Shown: piece by piece, positions 24,247 to 34,235 of the stretch | Layout: each line of letters starts with the position of its first letter | Numbering within the stretch: position 1 is the first letter of the stretch | From: UBA11346 sp038203025 | GTDB lineage: Bacteria; Planctomycetota; UBA11346 | NCBI GenBank assembly: GCA_038203025.1 | Contig: JBBREK010000001.1 | Location: 12,507-76,506 of the forward strand | Length of the DNA: 64,000 nt | Reading direction: 5' to 3' | Notes under the pieces: model-generated | Seen by the model: only the letters and a program-made list of their open reading frames with translations | Database searches by the model: none | Told to the model about the DNA's origin: nothing | Made by a program: the position numbers and the translations under genes

Positions 24247-24289
24247 AAGGCGGAAGGCGGAAGGCGGAAGGCGGAAGGAGGAAGGCGGA
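24247..24289. repeat. GGCGGAA heptamer repeats upstream of the cyclic glucan synthase
   Basis: About five tandem GGCGGAA units (one degenerate), followed 50 bp later by CCTTCCGCCTTCCG, an inverted copy. They lie in the 261-bp gap between the ABC-F and glucan synthase starts, which must hold both divergent promoters; I see no clear -35/-10 pair. Confidence 0.75.
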
Positions 24290-24455
24290 TAGAGTTGCTG
24301 CGCGCACGACTCCGATTGGGCGCTTGTGGTCATTTCTTCTCCCTTCCGCCTTCCGTCTATGGGGGGGAATGACTGATTGTAGCCACGTGGAAAATCCCGA
24401 TGATTTTACTACCTGTTGCACCTTCGTGCAGGAGACCGGACCAGGAGACGTCGAC

Positions 24456-27400
24456 ATGACCTCAGCCCCGCGCGCCTCGATCCCTGCCAGCCTCCCCGTC
24501 GAGGTGGTCAGTGGAGATGCGCTGTTGCGGGCCGAGATCTACAGCGTCGAGCAGATGGAGGGCCACGCCCGCCGCCTGGCGACCTGGCACCGGGTCGACC
24601 GCGGGGGCTGGGGCAGTCCGCTGCTCGACCGTCTCGGCGCCAACCGCGTCGCCCTCGTCCAGGTCATCGACCGGCTGCGCGCCGCCCCCGACCGCGCCCT
24701 GGTCCCGGCTGCCGACTGGCTGCTCGACAATCAGTACCTCATTCTCGACCAGATCACCACCGTCCGCACCCACCTGCCGCGCGGCTACAGCCGCGAGCTG
24801 CCGCGCCTGACAGTGGGCGATCCGACCGGCATGCCGCGGGTTTACGGCCTCGCCCTAGAGTACATCGCGCACGGCGATGCGCACGTCGATGCTGAGGGCA
24901 TCGGGCGTTTCGTCGGCGCCTACCAGGAGTCGGTCAGCCTGACCATGGGCGAGCTGTGGGCAGTGCCGATCATGCTGCGCCTGGCGCTGATCGAGAACCT
25001 GCGCCGCATCGCCACCCGGGTGGATACGGCCCAGTGCCGGCGCGAGTCGGCGGCGGCCTGGGCGGTGCGCTTCGTACAGGCCGCCGAGCTGAACCCCAGT
25101 TCGCTGGTCGTCGCCATCGCCGACCTGGCCAAAGAGAGCAAGCTCGAACCGGCCTTCGTCGGCGAGCTACAGCGCCGATTGCTCGGCCAGCATCCGGGAG
25201 TCGGACTGGTTCTGCAGTGGCTGGAGCAGCGCCTCGGCGAGCGTCGCCAGACGGTCGCTGACCAGGTGCGCCTCGATCACCAGGACCAGGCCGCCGATCG
25301 CATCGCCGTGGCCAACGCCATCACCAGCCTGCGTGGCATGGGGGCGATCGACTGGAAGGAGTTCGTCGAGCGCATCAGCGCAGTTGAGGCGGTATTGCGC
25401 GAGGATCCGACGGGGATCTACGAGGCGATGGATTTCGCCTCGCGCGACCTCTACCGTCACGAGGTCGAGCAGATCGCTCGCCGTTGCCGGGCCGAGGGGG
25501 CCGAGGCGCAGCAGGCGGTGGCGCGGGCGGCGATCTCGCTGGCCTCCGGTGCCAATGCCTCTGCCAGCACGGACCCTGACCGGCCGCCGCGCGGCCATGT
25601 CGGCTGGTGGCTGGTCGACGGCGGCCGCCGTGAGCTGGAGGAGCGCCTCGCCGGATCGTACGGACTGCGTCATCCGCGCGGTCACGGGCCGCGACCGCTG
25701 CGTACGTATCTCGTGCCCATCGTCCTGCTTACCGTGCTGGCCACTGCCGCCGCTGTGGTGGCCGCAGGCGGCCTGACGATGCCTGTCGGCCTGGCCATCT
25801 GCTTGGCCGTGCTGCTGCTGCCGCTGGCCTGCCAGGCGGGCAAGACGCTGATCGACTGGATGACCACCAGACTGGTGGCGCCGCGTCAACTGCCACGGCT
25901 CGATTTCGCCCAGGGCATCCCGGCGGAATGGCGCACCGTCGTGGCGGTGCCGACGCTGGTGCGCACGAGGCGCGACCTCGACAGCGTGGTCGAGGGCCTG
26001 GAGGTGCGCGCCCTGGCCAACGAGGACGATCATCTCGTCTTCGTGCTGCTCAGCGATTTCGGTGACGCCGCCGCCAAGGAGCAGCCCGGCGATGCAATCG
26101 TGCTGCAGCACGCGGCCACCGTGCTGACCGCGCTCAACGATCGCCACCGGCGCGCTGACGGCCGCGACCGTTTCCTGCTGCTGCATCGCGACCGCATGTG
26201 GAACCCGCGCGAGGGCGTGTGGATGGGGCAGGAACGCAAGCGCGGCAAGATCGAGGATCTCAACCGCCTGCTTCTGCACGGCGATGTCGCCGCCTTTACC
26301 ACCACGCTCGGCGATGTCGGGGTTCTGCAGGGGGCCAGGCTGGTGCTGGTGCTCGATACCGACACCCGTCTGCCGCGCGATGCCGCCCGGCGCATGGCCG
26401 GGGCCATGGCCCATCCGCTGAACCGGCCGCGCCTGGATCCGGCGACCCGTACGGTGAGTGGCGGCCACGCCGTGCTGCAGCCGCGCGCTGCGGTGTCGAT
26501 GAGCAGCAGCGGACGCTCGTGGTACGCCTCGCTGTGGGCCGGCGACGCCGGCATCGATCCCTATACCCGCGCGGTCTCCGACGTTTACCAGGACCTCTTC
26601 GATCAGGGCTCGTTCGTCGGCAAAGGCATCTACGACCTGCGCGCCTTCTCGGCCTCATTGGCCGACCGTTTCCCCGACAACGCCATCCTGTCGCACGACC
26701 TGATCGAGGGCAGCTACGCCCGCTCCGGCCTGCTCAGCGACGTGGTTGTGGTCGAAGACCATCCGGCCACCTACCTCGCCGACATGGCGCGACGCATGCG
26801 CTGGGTGCGTGGCGACTGGCAGCTGCTGCCGTGGCTGCTGCCGCGTACGCCGACCGCCCGCGGCTGGGCACGCAATCAACTCAACGCCTTGGCGCGCTGG
26901 AAACTGATCGATAATCTGCGCCGCAGTCTGGTGGCTCCGGCCAGTCTCGCCGCGTTGCTGTTGGCGTGGACCTGCCTGCCGGCGGCCGGCGCGATCGCCA
27001 TCGCCCTGGTGGTCGCGGCGGTGACGGCGCTGCCGGTGGTGCTGTCAGCCGCCAGCGGACTGTCCGGTGATAACCGCCTGCGCGTCCGGCTCGGCCTGGT
27101 GGTCTCTGGTGGCATGCGCGGCCTGGCCGCCGGCCTCGCCGGCATCGCCTTCCTGCCATTCGAGGCTGCCCGCACCATCGACGCCGTGCTGCGCACCCTG
27201 TGGCGACTGGTCATATCACGCCGGCATCTGCTGCGCTGGCAGACTGCCAGCGATGCCGAACGGCTCGCTGCCACCGGCCTGGCCGGCATCTCCGGCGCGA
27301 TGGCGGTGGCCCCGTTGCTTGGTTTCACCGTGGCGCTACTCGCCCTGTTGCGGCCCGGACTGGCGCCGGCTGTGCTGCCCTTTGCCGTGTTGTGGTTGGC

Positions 27401-30400
27401 CGCTCCGGTGCTCGCCTGGCTGCTGTCACGTCGACCTGCCGTCGCTGCCCAGGCTCGATTGGGTGAGGGCGATCGCAGCTATCTGCTGCGCACCGCCAGA
27501 CGTACCTGGCAGTACTTCGCCGATCTGGTCAACGAATCCGGTCGCTGGCTGCCGCCGGACAATCTGCAGATGCAGCCCCGCCGTGTGGTCGCCGGCCGCA
27601 CCTCGCCGACCAACATCGGCCTTGCCCTGCTCGCCGATCTCACGGCCCACGATTTTGGCTGGCTCGGCAGCCGGGCGCTGCTCGACCGCGTCGGGCGCGA
27701 ACTGGACTCGATCGAATCGCTGGAGCGCTGTCGTGGACATCTGCTCAACTGGTACGACACCGCTACCGGCGAGGCGATGCATCCACGCTACGTCTCCACC
27801 GTCGATAGCGGCAACCTGGCCGGGCACCTGCTGATCCTCGCTGCCGGCCTGCGCGAACTGGCCGGCAGCAAGGTCGATCGCGTCGCGCGGCTGCGCGGCT
27901 GCGTCGTCACGGTCGAGTTGGCCGCCGAGGCCATGCCGGCCCAGCGCGACGAACTCACCGCCCTCGCCGTCCGGTTGCGCGCCGCTGAGGCTGCGTTGCC
28001 GATCGACGAGGCCGTTGTCCTGCTGACCCGTCTTGCCGCTTCCAGCGACGGCGACGGCCGGACCTGGGCCTCGGCCGCCGCCGCCGAGCTGACCACGCAC
28101 CGTGATGAGCTGGCCGTGCTGGCGCCTGGCGCCGAGGTGCTGGAACTGCGGCGGATCGCCGCCGGCCAGGGGCCGGGGGCAGCCTGCGCGGCTGACCTGA
28201 TCGCCGATGCCGAGCGCCTCGCTGCCCGCGCCCAGACCTTCGCCCTGGGCATGGAATGGGCATTCTTGCTCGATTTGGGCAGCAAGCTGTTCAGCACCGG
28301 CTACCACCTCGACGCGGCGCGCCTCGACCGCAGCGGCTACGACCTGTTGGCCAGCGAGAGCCGGCTGACCTCGTATGTCGCGGTGGCGGGCGGACGCGTC
28401 GATCAGGAGCACTGGTTCCGCCTTGGTCGCCTGCTCGTGCGCACGCCGTCCGGCCCGGTACTGGCGTCGTGGAGCGGCACGATGTTCGAGTACCTCATGC
28501 CCCTGCTGGTGATGCCCGAGGAGCCGGGCAGCCTGCTGCACGCCTCGGCGGAGACGGCGGTGGCCGAGCAGATCCGCCACGGCGATGCCCTTGGCATCCC
28601 CTGGGGCATCACCGAGTCGGCCTACTACGCCACCGATGCCGCCCTCAACTGGCAGTACCGCGCTTTCGGCGTGCCCGGCCTCGGACTCAACCGCAGCCTC
28701 GCCGACGATCCGGTGGTGGCGCCCTACGCCTCGGCCCTCGCCCTGCTGATCGCACCACTGGCGGCGCTGCGCAACCTGCGCCGTCTTGATGGTCTCGGCG
28801 CCTGCGGCCTCTACGGCTTCTACGAGGCGGTCGATTTCACCACTTCGCGTATGCCTACTGGCGAGCAGTATGTGGTCATCCCCTCGTGGATGGCTCACCA
28901 TCAGGGCATGAGCCTGCTGGCCTGCGGCCACGTCCTGCTCGGCGCGCCGATGCACCGCCGCTTCCTCGCTGACCGGCGCCTGCAGGCCCATCAGTTGCTG
29001 CTGCAGGAACGTCCGGTGGTCGGCGGCGACATCAACGTGTTACGTCCAGTCGACGGCCCGGCGCAGCGCGCCGAGATCGACACCAGTCTCAACGTCATCA
29101 TCGATCCGGCCGCCGGCCCGCCGCAGGTACAGCTGCTCTCGAATGGCCGCTACCACGTCATGGTCACGGCCGCCGGCGGTGGCTACAGCCGCTGGGGCGA
29201 CATCGCCCTGACCCGCTGGCGCGAGGACGCCACCCGCGACCACTGGGGTCAGGCCTGCTACCTGCGCGACACCGAGTCGAAGGCGGTGTGGACGGCGACC
29301 TGCCAGCCGCTCGGCGGGCTGCCCAAGGGCCACGAGGCGGTGTTCACCCAGGCCCGCGCAGAGTTCCGCCGCATCGACGGCGAGATCGCCTCGCACCTGG
29401 AGATTGCGGTGTCGTCCGAGGACGACGTCGAGCTGCGCCGCCTGACCCTGGCCAATCGCGGCGAGCGCGTCCGTCACATCGAGATCACCACCTGCGCCGA
29501 GCCCGTGCTGGCGCCGGTTGGCGCTGACATGGCGCATCCCGCCTTCTCCAAGCTCTCGGTGCAGACCGAGGCGGCGCCCGAGCACGACGCGGTGCTCGCC
29601 ACTCGACGGCCGCGCCAGGACGGCGAGGCTCGGGTGTGGCTGGCCCACGCCCTGGTGGCACGTAGCGGCGGTGGCAACCTGAGCTGGGAGACCGACCGCG
29701 AGCGCTTCCTCGGCCGCACCCGCACCCAGGCCGATCCCCAGGCTCTCGACGGCGCGGCGCGGGCGCTGAGCGGCACGGTCGGCGCGGTCATCGATCCGGT
29801 GTTGGCGCTGCGCCGGACGGTCAGCATCCCGCCCGGCAGCCACGTCGTCATCGACCTGATCGCTGCCGTCGCCTCGTCGCGCGCCGAGGCCTTGGCGCTG
29901 TGCGACCGCTATCGCGACGTCAATCTCGCCAGTCGCGCCTACGAGCTGTCGCAGACGCATGGCCAGGTGGTGCTCGCCCAGCTCGGCGCCACCGACGTCG
30001 ATGCCCAGGTCTTCGCCCGTCTGGCCGGCGCCCTGGTCTTCGCCGGGGCGTCGCGTCGCGCCTCTGATGTCGCCATCCGCCGCAACCTCGCGCAGCGATC
30101 GAGTCTGTGGCGCTTCGGCATCTCCGGCGACCTCCCCATCTGCCTGGTACGGGTCGCCGACAGCCACCGCATCGACCTGCTGCGGCAGCTGCTGCGCGCT
30201 CACGCCTGGTGGCGGGTCAAGGGCTTGGCAGTCGACCTAGTGGTGCTGATCGAGGATCCCTCGGTGTACCGCCAGGAGGTCTCCGACCTGGTCCTGGGTG
30301 TGATCGCATCCAGCCCCGATGCCGGATTTGTCGACCGCTCCGGTGGCGTGTTCGTCCGCCGCACCGACCAGACCACCGAAGAAGACCGGCTGCTGCTGAC

Positions 30401-32939
30401 GGCCTACGCCCGGGTAGTAATCCGCGATGCCTCCGGCACCCTCGCCCGCTACGTTGAACAGCAGCCGCGTCCGGCGCCGGCGGCGCCGCGTCTGATCCCG
30501 GCGCGTCGCGCCCGACCCGACCAGTCCGGCCAGCCTCCGTTCTACGACCTTGCCTTCTGGAACGGCCAGGGCGGATTCACCCGCGACGGCTTCGAGTACA
30601 TCATCCTGCTCAAGCCCGGGGCCAGCACCCCGGCGCCGTGGTGCAACGTGCTTGCCAACGAGGGCTTCGGCACGGTGGTCAGCGAGCGTGGCGCGGCCTA
30701 CACCTGGGCCGCCAACTGCCACGAATTCCGTCTGACGCCGTGGCATTGCGACGCGGTCGCAGATCCGCACGGCGAGGCCATCTACCTGCGCGACGAGGAC
30801 AGCGGCGTGGTCTGGTCGCCGACCCCGGGCCCGCTGCGCAGCCGCAGCACCTGCGTGATCCGCCACGGTTTCGGCTATTCCGTGTTTGGCCGCGACGAGG
30901 AGGGCATCGCCAGCGAGATGCACATCTGGGTCGACCGCGATGCGCCGGTGAAGCAGTGGAAGCTGCGCCTGGTCAATCGCAGCGATCGTTCGCGGCGGCT
31001 GACCGTCACCTGCTACGTCGAGTGGACGCTGGCCGAACTGCGCGAGCGCAGCGCCATGCATCTGGTCACCGACCACGACGACGGGGTGCTGACCGCGACC
31101 AATCCGCTTAACGACGACTTCGCTGGCCGTACCGCCTTCCTCGCCGCCAGTCGTCGGCCGTCATCCTGGACCTGCGACCGTGCCGAGTTCCTTGGCCGGC
31201 ATGGCTCGCCGGCCAAGCCGGCGGCGCTCGCCGCCACCGGCCTGCTCGGCCGCACTGGCGCCGGACTTGATCCGTGCGGGGCGTTGGCGGTGCGTGTGGA
31301 CCTCAAGCCCGGAGCAGAATACGAGGTGGTCTTCACCCTCGGCGCCGGGCGCGACGCGACGCACGCCCGCGAGCTGGCGACCCGCCACCGCGGCCTGGAT
31401 AGCGCCCGGTCCTCGCTGCTGGCGATCTACGAGCACTGGAAGTTCCTGCTCGGCCGGGTGCGCGTGCAGACCCCCGATCCGGCCATCGATCTGCTCGCCA
31501 ACGGTTGGCTGCCCTACCAGATCCACGCCGCGCGCATGCTGGCGCGCAGCGGCTTCTCGCAGTCGGGCGGGGCCTACGGCTTCCGCGACCAGTTGCAGGA
31601 CGCCATGGCCCTGGTGCATCACGACCCGCGTCTGCTGCGCGACCATCTGGTCCGCGCCGCTGGCCGGCAGTTCAGCGAGGGCGACGTCCAGCACTGGTGG
31701 CATCCACCCGGCGGTCGCGGAGTACGCACGCACATCTCCGACGATCTGCTGTGGCTGCCCTACGCGATCAGCCGCTACCTCGACACCACCGGTGACCTTG
31801 CCGCCCTCGACCAGCGGGCGCCCTGGCTTACGGGCCCGCCGGTCCCGGCCGGGCAGGAGTCGCTCTACGACCTGCCGCGGACGACCGGCCATGACGGCAC
31901 GCTCTACGAGCACGCGGTGGCGGCGATCCGCCTTGGCCTGAACCGGCTTGGCGCGCACGGGCTGCCACTGATGGGCAGCGGCGACTGGAACGACGGCATG
32001 AACCAGGTCGGCGACAAGGGCAAAGGCGAGAGCGTGTGGTTGGCGTTCTTTCTCGTCGAGGTGCTGCGCCGCTTCGCGCCGGTGGCACGTGTACGCGGCG
32101 AAGCCGCCTTCGCCGATGAGCTGCTTGCCCGCGCCGACACCATCGCCGCGGCCATTGATACCCACGCCTGGGATGGCGCCTGGTACCTGCGTGCCTGGTT
32201 CGACGACGGCACGCCGCTGGGTAACGCCGCCGGAGCCGAATGCCGCATCGACGCCCTGCCGCAGGCCTGGGCGGCGATCACTGGCGCCACCGACCCCGAG
32301 CGCACGCGTCAGGCGATGCAGGCGGTCGACCAGCAGTTGGTGCGACGTGACGACGGTCTGATCCAGCTGTTCGATCCGCCGTTCGACCAGGGCAACCTGC
32401 AGCCCGGCTACATCAAGGGCTACCTGCCCGGGGTGCGCGAGAACGGCGGCCAGTACACCCATGCCGCGGTGTGGACGGCGATGGCCTTTGCCAATCTTGG
32501 TGACGGCACGCGCACCCTCGAGCTGGCCCGGCTGATCAACCCGGTGCTGCACGCCGACAGTCCGGCGGCGGCAGCGCGCTGGCGGGTCGAGCCCTACGTC
32601 ATGGCAGCCGACGTCTACCGCACCCCCGGCCATGTCGGGCGTGGCGGCTGGACCTGGTACACCGGTTCGGCTGGCTGGATGTGGCGCCTGCTGGTCGAGT
32701 CGCTGCTCGGCTTCGAGCGTCGCGCCGGGCAGGTGCGACTGCATCCCTGCACCCCCGATGGTTGGGGCGACTTCACCGTGCACTACCACCATGGCAACAG
32801 TCGGTGGACGCTGGTGGCGAAGGGTTCGGGTCCGGTCGAGCGCATCACCGTCGATGGCGGACAGTTCGCCGGCGAATGGGTCACGCTGGTCGACGACGGG
32901 CGGGAACACCGCGCCGAATTCCTGCGCCGCAAGGGCTAG
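24456..32939 (+). CDS. ndvB: Cyclic beta-1,2-glucan synthase (GT84 + GH94-like, NdvB/Cgs family)
   Basis: A 2827-residue giant membrane enzyme that polymerises UDP-glucose, cyclises the chain and exports it as osmoregulated periplasmic glucan. The start ATG 24456 has AGGAGA 8 bases upstream; the frame further back to 23673 is antisense to ABC-F. Membrane segments lie near residues 420-465, 825-870 and 942-990. The GT84 domain is between them, with the DxD motif in LVLDTDTRLPRD (about 631), HDLIEGSYARSG (about 745) and RRMRWVRGDWQ (about 778). A glycoamylase-like domain occupies about 1300-1500, two GH94-associated beta-sandwiches about 1570 and 2060, and the GH94 catalytic barrel ends the protein (GSGDWNDGMNQ near 2507). 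The length agrees with Brucella and Agrobacterium enzymes. Confidence 0.95.
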   Translation: MTSAPRASIPASLPVEVVSGDALLRAEIYSVEQMEGHARRLATWHRVDRGGWGSPLLDRLGANRVALVQVIDRLRAAPDRALVPAADWLLDNQYLILDQITTVRTHLPRGYSRELPRLTVGDPTGMPRVYGLALEYIAHGDAHVDAEGIGRFVGAYQESVSLTMGELWAVPIMLRLALIENLRRIATRVDTAQCRRESAAAWAVRFVQAAELNPSSLVVAIADLAKESKLEPAFVGELQRRLLGQHPGVGLVLQWLEQRLGERRQTVADQVRLDHQDQAADRIAVANAITSLRGMGAIDWKEFVERISAVEAVLREDPTGIYEAMDFASRDLYRHEVEQIARRCRAEGAEAQQAVARAAISLASGANASASTDPDRPPRGHVGWWLVDGGRRELEERLAGSYGLRHPRGHGPRPLRTYLVPIVLLTVLATAAAVVAAGGLTMPVGLAICLAVLLLPLACQAGKTLIDWMTTRLVAPRQLPRLDFAQGIPAEWRTVVAVPTLVRTRRDLDSVVEGLEVRALANEDDHLVFVLLSDFGDAAAKEQPGDAIVLQHAATVLTALNDRHRRADGRDRFLLLHRDRMWNPREGVWMGQERKRGKIEDLNRLLLHGDVAAFTTTLGDVGVLQGARLVLVLDTDTRLPRDAARRMAGAMAHPLNRPRLDPATRTVSGGHAVLQPRAAVSMSSSGRSWYASLWAGDAGIDPYTRAVSDVYQDLFDQGSFVGKGIYDLRAFSASLADRFPDNAILSHDLIEGSYARSGLLSDVVVVEDHPATYLADMARRMRWVRGDWQLLPWLLPRTPTARGWARNQLNALARWKLIDNLRRSLVAPASLAALLLAWTCLPAAGAIAIALVVAAVTALPVVLSAASGLSGDNRLRVRLGLVVSGGMRGLAAGLAGIAFLPFEAARTIDAVLRTLWRLVISRRHLLRWQTASDAERLAATGLAGISGAMAVAPLLGFTVALLALLRPGLAPAVLPFAVLWLAAPVLAWLLSRRPAVAAQARLGEGDRSYLLRTARRTWQYFADLVNESGRWLPPDNLQMQPRRVVAGRTSPTNIGLALLADLTAHDFGWLGSRALLDRVGRELDSIESLERCRGHLLNWYDTATGEAMHPRYVSTVDSGNLAGHLLILAAGLRELAGSKVDRVARLRGCVVTVELAAEAMPAQRDELTALAVRLRAAEAALPIDEAVVLLTRLAASSDGDGRTWASAAAAELTTHRDELAVLAPGAEVLELRRIAAGQGPGAACAADLIADAERLAARAQTFALGMEWAFLLDLGSKLFSTGYHLDAARLDRSGYDLLASESRLTSYVAVAGGRVDQEHWFRLGRLLVRTPSGPVLASWSGTMFEYLMPLLVMPEEPGSLLHASAETAVAEQIRHGDALGIPWGITESAYYATDAALNWQYRAFGVPGLGLNRSLADDPVVAPYASALALLIAPLAALRNLRRLDGLGACGLYGFYEAVDFTTSRMPTGEQYVVIPSWMAHHQGMSLLACGHVLLGAPMHRRFLADRRLQAHQLLLQERPVVGGDINVLRPVDGPAQRAEIDTSLNVIIDPAAGPPQVQLLSNGRYHVMVTAAGGGYSRWGDIALTRWREDATRDHWGQACYLRDTESKAVWTATCQPLGGLPKGHEAVFTQARAEFRRIDGEIASHLEIAVSSEDDVELRRLTLANRGERVRHIEITTCAEPVLAPVGADMAHPAFSKLSVQTEAAPEHDAVLATRRPRQDGEARVWLAHALVARSGGGNLSWETDRERFLGRTRTQADPQALDGAARALSGTVGAVIDPVLALRRTVSIPPGSHVVIDLIAAVASSRAEALALCDRYRDVNLASRAYELSQTHGQVVLAQLGATDVDAQVFARLAGALVFAGASRRASDVAIRRNLAQRSSLWRFGISGDLPICLVRVADSHRIDLLRQLLRAHAWWRVKGLAVDLVVLIEDPSVYRQEVSDLVLGVIASSPDAGFVDRSGGVFVRRTDQTTEEDRLLLTAYARVVIRDASGTLARYVEQQPRPAPAAPRLIPARRARPDQSGQPPFYDLAFWNGQGGFTRDGFEYIILLKPGASTPAPWCNVLANEGFGTVVSERGAAYTWAANCHEFRLTPWHCDAVADPHGEAIYLRDEDSGVVWSPTPGPLRSRSTCVIRHGFGYSVFGRDEEGIASEMHIWVDRDAPVKQWKLRLVNRSDRSRRLTVTCYVEWTLAELRERSAMHLVTDHDDGVLTATNPLNDDFAGRTAFLAASRRPSSWTCDRAEFLGRHGSPAKPAALAATGLLGRTGAGLDPCGALAVRVDLKPGAEYEVVFTLGAGRDATHARELATRHRGLDSARSSLLAIYEHWKFLLGRVRVQTPDPAIDLLANGWLPYQIHAARMLARSGFSQSGGAYGFRDQLQDAMALVHHDPRLLRDHLVRAAGRQFSEGDVQHWWHPPGGRGVRTHISDDLLWLPYAISRYLDTTGDLAALDQRAPWLTGPPVPAGQESLYDLPRTTGHDGTLYEHAVAAIRLGLNRLGAHGLPLMGSGDWNDGMNQVGDKGKGESVWLAFFLVEVLRRFAPVARVRGEAAFADELLARADTIAAAIDTHAWDGAWYLRAWFDDGTPLGNAAGAECRIDALPQAWAAITGATDPERTRQAMQAVDQQLVRRDDGLIQLFDPPFDQGNLQPGYIKGYLPGVRENGGQYTHAAVWTAMAFANLGDGTRTLELARLINPVLHADSPAAAARWRVEPYVMAADVYRTPGHVGRGGWTWYTGSAGWMWRLLVESLLGFERRAGQVRLHPCTPDGWGDFTVHYHHGNSRWTLVAKGSGPVERITVDGGQFAGEWVTLVDDGREHRAEFLRRKG

Positions 32940-32972
32940 AAGCGCTGGCGTTTCCCTCAGCCTAGGAATCGC

Positions 32973-33079
32973 GGTTCGCGGTTGTAACGACACGTGTTGT
33001 GTGTGTTGCGGGGGTTCACCAAACGGGTGACCACGTGTAAACCCAATATGGTCCGTAATCGATGGTCTAACCGCGAACC
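32973..33079. repeat. Inverted-repeat-bounded intergenic element
   Basis: GGTTCGCGGTT at 32973-32983 and its exact reverse complement AACCGCGAACC at 33069-33079 bound an AT-richer segment with internal hairpins (TCACC-AAACG-GGTGA) and two ACACGTGT-like palindromes. The sequence lies between convergent stops. It may be a bidirectional terminator, a small RNA or a miniature mobile element; no ORF fits inside. Confidence 0.55.
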
Positions 33080-33096
33080 CACTGCGGCATCTTGCC

Positions 33097-34185
33097 TCAG
33101 CGCAGTAACGCCACCGCCGCGCCGGCCACGGCCAGCAGCAGGAGGAGAATGATTACCGGCATCAGCCAGGCGGGCATCGTGCGCGGTGCGGCCAGGCGCT
33201 TGCGGAAGCGGCCTGCGTCGTCGGGCCGTTCGAGTACGGCGCGTAGCTCACGGATCAGCTCGGTGGCGCTCTGCGGACGTCGGGTCTTGTCCTTGTGCAT
33301 GGCCCAACGAATGCAGGCGTCGACTCCGGCCGGCAGGTCGGGGACGTGCGTGCGCGGTGCTGGCGCCTCGCTGCGCAGGACCATCTCCATGACCTCCTGC
33401 GAGCTGCGGCCGTTGAATGGCAGACGGCCGGTGACGGCGTGGTAGAAGGTGGCGCCAAGGGCGTAGCAGTCGCTGCGGTGGTCGGCCAGCTTGGCGTCGA
33501 GCACCTGCTCGGGCGGCATGTAGGCCGGTGAGCCCATGGCGACACCGGACAGGGTGAGTTGTTCCCAGGCGCCGCTGCCCTCGATCTGCTTGCCGAAGCC
33601 AAGGTCGGCGAGCTTGGCGACAGTGCCGCCAGCAAGCATGATGTTGGCCGGCTTGACGTCACGATGGATGATGCCGCGCGCCCCCGCCGCCTCGAGCGCC
33701 CCGGCGACCTCCAGCACCCAGCCGGCGGCGACGCGCCAGGGGATGCGGCGTTGATGCTCGATCGCCTCTTCCAGGCTCTGGCCTTCGACCAGCTCCATGG
33801 CGAGGAAGAACTTGCCCTGGTCGAAGCCGAAGCCGCGTACCCCGACGATGTGGGGGTGGCTGATCTTCTGGGCCAGCTCGGCCTCGCGCTTGAAGCGGGC
33901 GAGGAACTCCTGGTCGCGGGCTGATTCCTCGTTGAGCACCTTCAGCGCCACTTTGCTGCCGTCAGCGGCAGTGGCCTCGTAGACCGTGGCGGTGGCGCCC
34001 TCGCCAAGCTTCCGTCCGACCTGGTACTTGCCGAGCATGCGCTCGCCGGGCTTGCTTGGCACCGGGCTGCGGATCGGCACGCGCAGGACCTGGCCGCAGT
34101 TCGGGCAGGGCAGGCGGCCATCAGCCGGCATGGTTGCCGGGACGAACTTGTGCCGACAGGCTGGACAGCGGAAGGCTTGGGCCAC
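33097..34185 (-). CDS. Ser/Thr protein kinase with N-terminal zinc ribbon and C-terminal membrane anchor
   Basis: A 362-residue kinase. Residues 7-30 hold CPAC and CPNC, a rubredoxin-like zinc ribbon. The kinase domain (about 52-325) has GEGATATVYE, Lys82 (VALKVL), IIHRDVKPANIML, and a DLGFGK in place of DFG; GSPAYMPPEQ and RRP in subdomain XI follow. The last ~20 residues form one transmembrane helix (AWLMPVIILLLLLAVAGAAV), so the kinase faces the cytoplasm with almost no external sensor. Start GTG 34185. Leftward, apparently its own unit, 50 bp from the next gene upstream. Confidence 0.92.
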   Translation of the reverse strand: MAQAFRCPACRHKFVPATMPADGRLPCPNCGQVLRVPIRSPVPSKPGERMLGKYQVGRKLGEGATATVYEATAADGSKVALKVLNEESARDQEFLARFKREAELAQKISHPHIVGVRGFGFDQGKFFLAMELVEGQSLEEAIEHQRRIPWRVAAGWVLEVAGALEAAGARGIIHRDVKPANIMLAGGTVAKLADLGFGKQIEGSGAWEQLTLSGVAMGSPAYMPPEQVLDAKLADHRSDCYALGATFYHAVTGRLPFNGRSSQEVMEMVLRSEAPAPRTHVPDLPAGVDACIRWAMHKDKTRRPQSATELIRELRAVLERPDDAGRFRKRLAAPRTMPAWLMPVIILLLLLAVAGAAVALLR

Positions 34186-34235
34186 GGGCCGAGTATGGCG
34201 ATGGCGGGCAGGTGTGCCAGCGTGGCCCGGTGGGC

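Noticed and set aside
23673..24455. Open N-terminal extension of the glucan synthase frame (about 260 codons)
   Set aside because: It runs antisense through the conserved ABC-F gene; a clear RBS and family-like N-terminus start at 24456.
27426..28991. Minus-strand open frame of about 520 codons in the glucan synthase
   Set aside because: Same reason; no family features.
31161..32993. Long minus-strand open frame under the glucan synthase C-terminus
   Set aside because: GC-rich codon bias opens the complementary frame; the plus-strand GH94 motifs decide.
33097..33100. tRNA or rRNA gene in the window
   Set aside because: I looked in the gaps for acceptor-stem/CCA and anticodon-arm patterns and saw none, but without a covariance search small RNAs could be missed.
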